Below, piece after piece: positions 16,287-22,465 of a stretch of DNA of 34,461 nucleotides; positions within the stretch are counted from its first letter, which is position 1, and the number at the start of each line of letters is the position of its first letter. The translations under genes were made by a program, and so were the position numbers. The DNA is taken from contig CASFUX010000057.1 of the NCBI GenBank assembly GCA_949297975.1, forward strand, positions 1 to 34,461, read 5' to 3'. The notes beneath the pieces were generated by a model, which did not search any database, was not told the DNA's origin, and saw nothing but the letters and a program-made list of their open reading frames with translations. The stretch comes from an uncultured Bacteroidales bacterium (GTDB lineage Bacteria; Bacteroidota; Bacteroidia; Bacteroidales; Paludibacteraceae).

Positions 16287-16437
16287 GAGACGCCGTGCCG
16301 CGTCTTTTATCATTAACCGCAGAGAGCGCAAAGGGCGCAAAGGTTTTATGCGACACGGTTGACCGTTGACCATCTATCCTGTGCGCCCTTTGCGCACTCT
16401 GCGGTTAAAACATAACCCTCTCTGCGGTTAAACACCG
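16287..16437. repeat. Composite inverted repeat, left copy
   Basis: A GACGC/GCGTC hairpin (16289-16304) is followed by 27-base arms (16313-16339 with 16382-16408, one mismatch; TTAACCGCAGAG, then two copies of GCGCAAAG) and a further CTCTGCGGTTAA copy. The loop holds TTTTATGCGACACGGTTGAC (16344-16363). The same 20-base loop, with a similar but shorter arm and a GACGC hairpin, recurs at 20949-21113, on the far side of the HU/BspA block. Together with the next promoter it fills the 310-base gap. Confidence 0.8.
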
Positions 16438-16474
16438 GTGGCATCCGCAAAAAAATTAGGTTAAAATTATGGAG

Positions 16475-16508
16475 TTTGAGGATTATATAAAAAGAATGTG
16501 TATATTTG
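16475..16508 (+). promoter_or_regulatory. Promoter of the HU-like gene
   Basis: TTTG (16475-16478), 22 bases, TATATTTG (16501-16508). The leader is about 40 nt. It is one of the clearest promoters in the window. Confidence 0.75.
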
Positions 16509-16551
16509 CACCAATCAACTCTATTTATCAACCTTTTAAAAACAAGCCATC

Positions 16552-16989
16552 ATGACTTTGCTTTACAACAAAATCCAGCGGATTAATCCGCAAGACCCCG
16601 AGGGGGCGAGAAAGTGGTATCCCGTGTTGAAGACCACGGGCCAAGTGAGCCAACAGGAAGTGGGCAAGCTCGTTTCGGACGAGACGACCATCAACGCCAA
16701 GGAGGTGGAGCTGGCCATCCACCAATACGCCAAGGTGGTGATGCGCCTGCTGCTCGACTCGAAGACCGTGCCTTTCGGCGATGCGGGGTATTTTTACCTC
16801 ACAGCCACTTCCGAAGGGTCGGACGCGGAGAAGGAGGTGACGGCCGACAACTTCCACGACATCACCATCCGCTTCCGCGCCTCGAACGACATGCGGCATG
16901 AGCTGTCGCACGCCACGTTCGCCTACGTGAAGTCCCTCCTGCCCGAATACCGGAAAGGCACGGGCGAGGACGCGTCCACCCAGTCGTGA
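16552..16989 (+). CDS. HU-like DNA-binding protein
   Basis: 145-residue member of the Bacteroidetes HU/IHF-related family (MTLLYNKIQRINPQDPEGARKWYPVLKTTGQVSQQEVGKLV opening, then an FGDAGYFYLTATSEG arm region and a positively charged RFRASNDMRHEL segment). Members are abundant in gut Bacteroidales, and most have no assigned function beyond presumed DNA binding. The C-terminal tail (YRKGTGEDASTQS) is low-complexity. It is a single-gene transcript with its own promoter and terminator. It is followed directly by the 23-bp palindrome array, a possible target, but nothing in the sequence proves this. Confidence 0.87.
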   Translation: MTLLYNKIQRINPQDPEGARKWYPVLKTTGQVSQQEVGKLVSDETTINAKEVELAIHQYAKVVMRLLLDSKTVPFGDAGYFYLTATSEGSDAEKEVTADNFHDITIRFRASNDMRHELSHATFAYVKSLLPEYRKGTGEDASTQS

Positions 16990-17009
16990 CGCGCACGGCA
17001 CGGCAAAGC

Positions 17010-17057
17010 AACGCAGACAGTTGCCCCGGCACCAGCCGAAGCCTGTCTGCGTTTTTT
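17010..17057 (+). terminator. Intrinsic terminator of the HU-like gene
   Basis: AACGCAGACAG (17010-17020) pairs with CTGTCTGCGTT (17043-17053) in an 11-bp stem, followed by a run of six T (17052-17057). Confidence 0.8.
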
Positions 17058-17082
17058 CTGCCTGCCCGCACCCCTCCCGGGC

Positions 17083-17278
17083 AGATACGTATCTCGGGTG
17101 TTTGCAGATACGTATCTTGGGTGTTTGCAGATACGTATCTTGGGTGTTTGCAGATACGTATCTTGGGTGCTTGCAGATACGTATCTGCAAGGTGTCAAGA
17201 TACGTATCTCGGAGAGGTGCAGATACGTATCTGCAAGGTGTCAAGATACGTATCTCGAAAGGGCGCAGATACGTATCT
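17083..17278. repeat. Nine-copy AGATACGTATCT array, 23-bp period
   Basis: The perfect 12-bp palindrome AGATACGTATCT occurs nine times, at 17083, 17106, 17129, 17152, 17175, 17198, 17221, 17244 and 17267, at an exact 23-bp period with no mismatch in any copy. The 11-base linkers vary (TGGGTGTTTGC, GCAAGGTGTCA, CGGAGAGGTGC and others). The array lies between the HU-like terminator and the first BspA-like gene, ending 62 bases before its start codon. No TAnnTTTG element is evident between the array and that gene. It looks like a cluster of protein-binding sites. Confidence 0.9.
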
Positions 17279-17340
17279 CGGAAAGAGTGACAGTTTATCA
17301 TTGAAAATCAAATCATTATTTACTTATAAAAATCATGCGT

Positions 17341-19056
17341 ATGAAAAAACAGTGTTTATTATGGGCAGCCCTTGGCCTGGTGGCCTTGCAGGCGTGCCAT
17401 CACGAAGAAATGCCGGTGGTGGTGGACTCCGGCGCGTGCGGTGGGGACGGAAGCAACCTGACCTGGACCTTGACGGAAGACGGCACGCTCACCATCAGCG
17501 GCGAGGGGGAGATGATGTATGGCTATAAAGATCAGAACATTTGGTATGATTGGTATGATTACCGGGAGGATATTAAGTGTGTCGTGATAAGCGAGGGAGT
17601 GACTAACATAGGGTTCGCTGCTTTCTATGAATGTATCAACCTGACCAGGGTAACCATCCCCGAAGGGGTGACGAGCATAGAATGGGCTGCTTTTGCCGAC
17701 TGTGTGAGTTTGACTTCGCTAAACCTCCCCGAAAGTTTGACGAGTATAGGGGGAAATGCCTTCTCTGGTTGCACAAGCCTGGCTTCGCTGGACATTCCCG
17801 ATGACGTGACGAGCATAGGGGACGGTGCCTTCTTCAGTTGCATAAGCTTGACCACGCTGGACATTCCCGATGGCGTGACGAGCATAGAAAACAAAACTTT
17901 CTCCGGTTGCACGGGTCTGACCTCGGTGGATCTCCCCGATGGTGTGACAAGCATAGGGGAGTATGCTTTTTCTGATTGCACAAGCTTGACCTCGTTGGAC
18001 ATTCCCGATGGGGTGACGAGCATAGGGTTCAGTGCCTTTTATAATTGCACAAGCTTGACCTCGCTGGATCTTCCCGATAGGGTGACGAGTATAGGGGGCA
18101 GTGCCTTCTTCAGTTGCATAAGCTTGACCACGCTGGACATTCCCGATGACGTGACGAGCATAGGGGAGCAAGCTTTCTTCGGTTGCACGGGTCTGACTTC
18201 GGTGAATATCCCGGATGGCGTGACGAGCATAGGAGAGCAAGCTTTCTATGATTGCATAAGCCTGGCCTCGGTGAATATCCCGGATGGCGTGACGGGCATA
18301 GAGGCTTATACTTTCTCTGGTTGCAGCAGTCTGGCCTCGGTAAACATTCCGGATGGCGTGACGGGCATAGGGGAGTATGCTTTTTGCGGTTGTACAAGCT
18401 TAACCTCGGTGACCATCCCCAATGGCGTAACGAGCATAGGGAAGAACGCATTCGAGGGTTGCGTTGGCTTGACTTCGGTGACCATCCCCGATGGCGTGGC
18501 GAGCATAGAGTATGGGGCTTTCAAGGGTTGCGCCAGCCTGGCCTCGATAGACCTTCCCGAAAGTGTGACGAGCATAGGGAATGTGGCTTTCTATGGTACG
18601 GCCTTTTATAACGATGAAAGCAACTGGACGTACGGCGGCGTGCTGTACATCAACCATTGCTTGATAGAGGCAAATAGAGAGAAAGTGGCCGGGAAGTATG
18701 CCATCAAGTTCGGCACGCGGGTGATTGCAGGTGGTGCTTTCAAGTATTGTCAGTTGACAGCGGTGGTTATCCCCGAAGGCGTGGTAAACATCGGGGAGGA
18801 AGCGTTCTATGAGTGTACACGATTAGGCTCGCTGAGTATTCCCCCAAGTGTGACGAATATTGGCGAGTCTGCTTTCAAATTTTGTACGGGTCTGGCCAGC
18901 ATCACTTCCCACGCCGTCATGCCTCCCAATTTGGGTTTGAACGCATTCGCCATGGTAGACCGCAGCATCCCGGTGTACGTGCCGGCGGGCAGCGTGACCT
19001 ACTACCAGGCGCATCCCTACTGGGGAGAGTTCAACATCCAGCCCATACAAGTATAA
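17341..19056 (+). CDS. BspA-like leucine-rich repeat lipoprotein (copy 1)
   Basis: 571-residue predicted surface lipoprotein. The lipobox LQAC comes at the end of a short hydrophobic signal, and an acidic pair (CHHEEM) soon after the cysteine resembles the Bacteroidetes lipoprotein export signal. The ATG at 17341 is preferred to the one at 17335 by comparison with the paralogue. The opening WTLTEDGTLTISGEGEM domain precedes about 14-15 consecutive 23-residue LRR_5 units of the pattern IPDGVTSIGEYAFSDCTSLTS, an island (TAFYNDESNW), then further units and a capping end (YYQAHPYWGEFNIQPIQ). BspA proteins of oral bacteria bind fibronectin and host cells; the ligand here is unknown. Near-identical 69-base DNA repeats give scope for copy-number change. 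Confidence 0.92.
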   Translation: MKKQCLLWAALGLVALQACHHEEMPVVVDSGACGGDGSNLTWTLTEDGTLTISGEGEMMYGYKDQNIWYDWYDYREDIKCVVISEGVTNIGFAAFYECINLTRVTIPEGVTSIEWAAFADCVSLTSLNLPESLTSIGGNAFSGCTSLASLDIPDDVTSIGDGAFFSCISLTTLDIPDGVTSIENKTFSGCTGLTSVDLPDGVTSIGEYAFSDCTSLTSLDIPDGVTSIGFSAFYNCTSLTSLDLPDRVTSIGGSAFFSCISLTTLDIPDDVTSIGEQAFFGCTGLTSVNIPDGVTSIGEQAFYDCISLASVNIPDGVTGIEAYTFSGCSSLASVNIPDGVTGIGEYAFCGCTSLTSVTIPNGVTSIGKNAFEGCVGLTSVTIPDGVASIEYGAFKGCASLASIDLPESVTSIGNVAFYGTAFYNDESNWTYGGVLYINHCLIEANREKVAGKYAIKFGTRVIAGGAFKYCQLTAVVIPEGVVNIGEEAFYECTRLGSLSIPPSVTNIGESAFKFCTGLASITSHAVMPPNLGLNAFAMVDRSIPVYVPAGSVTYYQAHPYWGEFNIQPIQV

Positions 19057-19092
19057 GAAATAACACATTCGTAACAACAAACACAACCGATT

Positions 19093-20925
19093 ATGAAAAG
19101 ACCGTTTTTATTATGGGTAGCCCTTGGCCTGGTGGCCTTGCAGGCGTGCCGCGAAGAAATGCCGGTGGTAGTGGACTCCGGTACGTGTAGTGTGAGGGAC
19201 GATAGTAGCCTCACTTGGACCTTGATGGACAACGGCACGCTCACCATCAGCGGCGAGGGGGAGATTGCATATTACGATAATCCTTCTCATATGAATCCGG
19301 ACTTGCCCCCTTGGTACGACTACCGGGAAGACATCAAGCGGGTCGTGATAGACGAGGGGGTGACGGGCATAGGGGACTACGCTTTTAGCGAACATACCAA
19401 CCTGGCCTTGGTGACCATCTCCGGCAGCGTGACGTATGTCAAGAATGAAGCATTTTTTGGCTGTTGCCGTCTCACGGCCATCCAGGTAGATGATGCCAAT
19501 CCGGACTATTGTTCGCAAGGCGGCGTGCTGTTCAGCAAGGACAAGACCGTCCTGTGCACTTGCCCGGGCGGGTTGCGAGGGGAATATACCATCCCCGAAG
19601 GCGTGACGGACATCCAGGAAAAGGCTTTTTACCGGTGCGCGGGCTTGACAGCGGTGGCTATCCCCGATGCTGTGACAAGCATAGGACATTCTGCTTTTAA
19701 GAATTGCACGGCCTTGACCTCGGTGAATATCCCGGATGGCGTGACGAGCATAGAGACTTATACTTTTTCTGATTGCAGCAGTCTGACCTCGGTAAACATC
19801 CCGGATGGCGTAACGAGCATAGGGGAGTATGCTTTTTCTGATTGCACAAGCTTAACCTCGGTGACCATCCCCAATGGCGTGACGAGCATAGAAAAAGGTA
19901 CCTTTTCCGGTTGCGTTGGCTTGACTTCGGTGGATATCCCCGATGGCGTAATAAGCATAGGGAATTATGTTTTTTCTGATTGCACAAACTTGACCTCGCT
20001 GGATATCCCCGATGGCGTAATAAGCATAGGGAATTATGTTTTTTCTGATTGCACAAACTTGACCTCGCTGGATATTCCCGATGGTGTGACAAGCATAGGG
20101 AAAGGTGCCTTTTCTGATTGCACAAGCTTGGCCTCGCTGGATATTCCCGATGGCGTGACAAGCATAGGGGGGGAAGCTTTCTATGCTTGCACAAGCCTGA
20201 CTTCGGTGAATATCCCGAATGGTGTGACGAGCATAGAGGATGATACTTTCGACGGTTGTACGAGCCTGGCCTCGATAACCATTCCCGATGGCGTGACGGG
20301 CATAGGGGAGTATGCTTTTCGCGGTTGCGCAAGCTTAACCTCGATGACCATCCCCGATGGCGTGGAGAGCATAGAGTATGGTGCTTTCAACGGCTGTACG
20401 CGCCTGGCCACGATAGCCCTTCCCGAAAGTGTGACGAGTGTAGGGGGTGCGGTTTTCGATGGTACGGCTTTTTATAACGATGAAAGCAACTGGGCGGATG
20501 GCGTGCTGTACATCAACCGTTGCTTGATAAAGGTAAACAGAGAGAAAGTGACCGGGACCGGGACGTATGCCATCAAGCCCGGCACACGGGCGATTGCAGG
20601 TGGTGCTTTCAAGTATTGTGATTTGACAGCGGTGACTATCCCCGAAGGCGTGGTAAGTATCGGGGCAAGTGCTTTTAGCTTTTGTCAAAGACTGGCTTCG
20701 GTGACCATTCCTTCAAGCGTGACGAACATAGGGGGATATGCTTTCGCTAGTTGCACGAGCTTGGCCAGCATCACCTCTTACGCCGTCATGCCCCCCAATT
20801 TAGTTTCGGACACGTTCTATATGGTGGACCGCAGCATCCTGGTGTACGTACCGGAGGGCAGCGTGGGCTACTACCAGTCGCATCCCTACTGGGGAGAGTT
20901 CACCATCCAACCCATACAGGAATAA
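19093..20925 (+). CDS. BspA-like leucine-rich repeat lipoprotein (copy 2)
   Basis: 610-residue paralogue of the preceding gene, 36 bases downstream and probably in the same transcript. It shares the signal (LLWVALGLVALQAC, then REEMP), the WTLMDNGTLTISGEGE domain and the YYQSHPYWGEFTIQPIQE end. It differs by an inserted irregular segment (IQVDDANPDYCSQGG to CPGGLRGEYTIPEGV, about residues 136-175). About 12 regular LRR_5 units follow, two of which are identical at the DNA level (19932-20069), so the gene has expanded recently. A surface-exposed adhesin-like role is inferred from the family. Confidence 0.92.
   Translation: MKRPFLLWVALGLVALQACREEMPVVVDSGTCSVRDDSSLTWTLMDNGTLTISGEGEIAYYDNPSHMNPDLPPWYDYREDIKRVVIDEGVTGIGDYAFSEHTNLALVTISGSVTYVKNEAFFGCCRLTAIQVDDANPDYCSQGGVLFSKDKTVLCTCPGGLRGEYTIPEGVTDIQEKAFYRCAGLTAVAIPDAVTSIGHSAFKNCTALTSVNIPDGVTSIETYTFSDCSSLTSVNIPDGVTSIGEYAFSDCTSLTSVTIPNGVTSIEKGTFSGCVGLTSVDIPDGVISIGNYVFSDCTNLTSLDIPDGVISIGNYVFSDCTNLTSLDIPDGVTSIGKGAFSDCTSLASLDIPDGVTSIGGEAFYACTSLTSVNIPNGVTSIEDDTFDGCTSLASITIPDGVTGIGEYAFRGCASLTSMTIPDGVESIEYGAFNGCTRLATIALPESVTSVGGAVFDGTAFYNDESNWADGVLYINRCLIKVNREKVTGTGTYAIKPGTRAIAGGAFKYCDLTAVTIPEGVVSIGASAFSFCQRLASVTIPSSVTNIGGYAFASCTSLASITSYAVMPPNLVSDTFYMVDRSILVYVPEGSVGYYQSHPYWGEFTIQPIQE
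19932..20069 (+). repeat. Perfect 69-bp tandem duplication in a BspA-like gene
   Basis: 19932-20000 and 20001-20069 are identical, so one 23-residue repeat (with the otherwise rare VISIGNYVFSDCTNLTS) is present twice. Neighbouring units differ at several positions, which points to recent slippage or unequal crossing-over. Confidence 0.92.
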
Positions 20926-20948
20926 GAGGCAACACCCACAATAACGTT

Positions 20949-21113
20949 TTAACCGCAAAGGGCGCAAAGGATTTTATGCGACACGGTTGACTGTCGACCG
21001 TTTACCTTGAAATCCTTTGCGCCCTTTGCGCTCTTTGCGGTTAAAGATAAAACCTTCTCTGCGGTTAATATACCCCCCTGCGGTTAATGCCATCAGACGC
21101 GGCGTGCCGCGTC
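20949..21113. repeat. Composite inverted repeat, right copy
   Basis: Arms built from TTAACCGCAAAG and GGCGCAAAGGATTT (left 20949-20974, right 21010-21045; the left arm lacks one 9-base unit) enclose TTTTATGCGACACGGTTGAC (20972-20991), identical to the left copy. Two more GCGGTTAA fragments follow, then the palindrome GACGCGGCGTGCCGCGTC (21096-21113). It could end the BspA transcript and that of the convergent endonuclease gene. Confidence 0.8.
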
Positions 21114-21145
21114 TCTACCGTGCGAACCTATAGCCCCCTTCGTTG

Positions 21146-22114
21146 TTACTCCTTCGGCAACTCGAACAGAGCCTCGATGGGGTAATGGTCGGATGCGTAG
21201 GGCACGCCGTAGCTGTCCGTCACGGTGTGGAACTCCAGCGCACGGGCCTTGCGCGAGAAGATGTAGTCGTAGATGACCGTGCCTTGCTCCCTGCCGAAGT
21301 CGTTGAAACTGCCGAGGTCGTCCTTCACGGGCGCGGCGGTGCGGGCCGAGGGGAACTTGGCAGTGATGGCTCCGAAGATGGGGTCGCTCGGTTGGGCGTT
21401 GAAGTCGCCGGTGATGAAGGCAGGCATCGTGTCGCCGCTCAGTGTGAGGACGCGCTCGGCCACGAGCTTGGCTGACTCCTGCCGCGCCGTGGTGCCCACG
21501 TGGTCGAAGTGCGTGTTCAGCGCGAACACTTCCCGTCCGTTTCCCCGGTCGCGCAGGTGCGCCCAGGTGGCGATGCGGTTGAGGGCGGCATCCCATCCCC
21601 GCGACATCCGGTCGGGTGTCTCGCTGAGCCAGAACGTGCCCGAGGTCACGACTTCGAAGCGCGTGCGGTCGTAGAACAGGGCGGAGTATTCGTTGCTTTC
21701 CCGGTCGCCGCCGCGCCCCACGCCCACCCAGGCGTAGTCGGGCAGGTTGTCGGCCAGGTACTGCACCTGGTGGAGCAGGCCTTCCTGGATGCCGAACACG
21801 TCGGGGTGGCGGTCGGCTATCAAGGCCACGCATGCCGCCTTGCGGTAGTCCCAGCTGTGGTCGCCATCGTTGGGTGTGTCGTAGCGCAGGTTGAACGACA
21901 TGATTTTAATCTCTTGCTTGTCCGTGGCGGGTGGCGGGGCAACGGTGTCGGTTGTTTCCCCCTCTTCATCTCCGGTTCCTTCTCCCGGTTCCCCGGTCAC
22001 TTCCTCGCCGGGTTGCGGGGTTGGAGGTTCAGGTTCTTGCCCGCCGGGTGTCCCGGTGCAGGCCATGCAAATGCTGGCAATGGCCAGCGCGAATACGAAT
22101 GTTTTCTTTTTCAT
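21146..22114 (-). CDS. Endonuclease/exonuclease/phosphatase family lipoprotein
   Basis: 322-residue exported protein with a lipobox (ASICMAC) and a P/E/G-rich linker (about residues 20-65). The catalytic domain follows: IKIMSFNLRYD with the metal-site Asn, FGIQEG (metal Glu), NTHFDHVG (His), TGDFNAQPSD (Asp/Asn) and the terminal SDHYPIE (Asp-His pair). All catalytic residues of the DNase I-like superfamily are present. Family members cleave DNA, sphingomyelin or phosphoinositides; the substrate is not predictable, though secreted Bacteroides members are usually thought to act on phosphodiesters outside the cytoplasm. It is transcribed alone, converging on the BspA genes. Confidence 0.9.
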   Translation of the reverse strand: MKKKTFVFALAIASICMACTGTPGGQEPEPPTPQPGEEVTGEPGEGTGDEEGETTDTVAPPPATDKQEIKIMSFNLRYDTPNDGDHSWDYRKAACVALIADRHPDVFGIQEGLLHQVQYLADNLPDYAWVGVGRGGDRESNEYSALFYDRTRFEVVTSGTFWLSETPDRMSRGWDAALNRIATWAHLRDRGNGREVFALNTHFDHVGTTARQESAKLVAERVLTLSGDTMPAFITGDFNAQPSDPIFGAITAKFPSARTAAPVKDDLGSFNDFGREQGTVIYDYIFSRKARALEFHTVTDSYGVPYASDHYPIEALFELPKE

Positions 22115-22124
22115 TATTTTTTCA

Positions 22125-22163
22125 GTTATAAGTTACGAGAGTTGCAAGTTACAAGCTACGAGT
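22125..22163 (-). repeat. GCTACAAG-type repeat before the endonuclease gene
   Basis: On the minus strand, CTCGTAGCTTGTAACTTG and degenerate copies lead to the start codon within about 12 bases. The orientation relative to the gene is the same as before the dehydratase activase. Confidence 0.6.
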
Positions 22164-22219
22164 GTGGATGTGCAGGGAGCATGAATGCGGCATAAGATTT
22201 GTCCTCTTGTGCCAGGAGG

Positions 22220-22447
22220 TTTTCCGTTTTCTGCGGAGATGTTTTCCCAAACGTGAGCACAAATTCTACTGCCCACAGTTATGGGTTATACAACTCACAG
22301 TTATGGGTTGTACGACCCACAGTTATGGGTTATACAACCCACAGTTGTGGGCTGTAAAAGTTCTGCTCACGTTTGGGAAAAGTTGTGCTCACGTTTGAGA
22401 AAACCTCTGCTCACGTTTGGGAAAAGTTCTGCTCATGATTTGAAGAA
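22220..22447. repeat. 22-nt modular repeat element, locus III
   Basis: This is the best-preserved copy. Two inverted arm units (22220-22241, 22242-22263), an 8-base junction (22264-22271), four palindromic central units (22272-22293, 22294-22315, 22316-22337, 22338-22359) and four arm units (22360-22381, 22382-22403, 22404-22425, 22426-22447) are each exactly 22 nt. Arm units read TCTGCTCACGTTTGGGAAAA with small changes. It fills most of the 350-base gap between the endonuclease start and the GH2 stop. Confidence 0.9.
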
Positions 22448-22465
22448 CATAATACCGAACTCACG

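Noticed and set aside
17083..17278. CRISPR array (also considered for the 22-nt elements)
   Set aside because: The linkers are 11 bases and repeat among themselves, the invariant part is only 12 bases, there are no unique spacers and no cas genes.
16528..17301. Frames across the AGATACGTATCT array giving peptides such as DTYLQ and RYVSA repeats
   Set aside because: A 23-bp period shifts frame at each unit, and the open frames are by-products of the repeat, overlapping the HU-like gene and its terminator.
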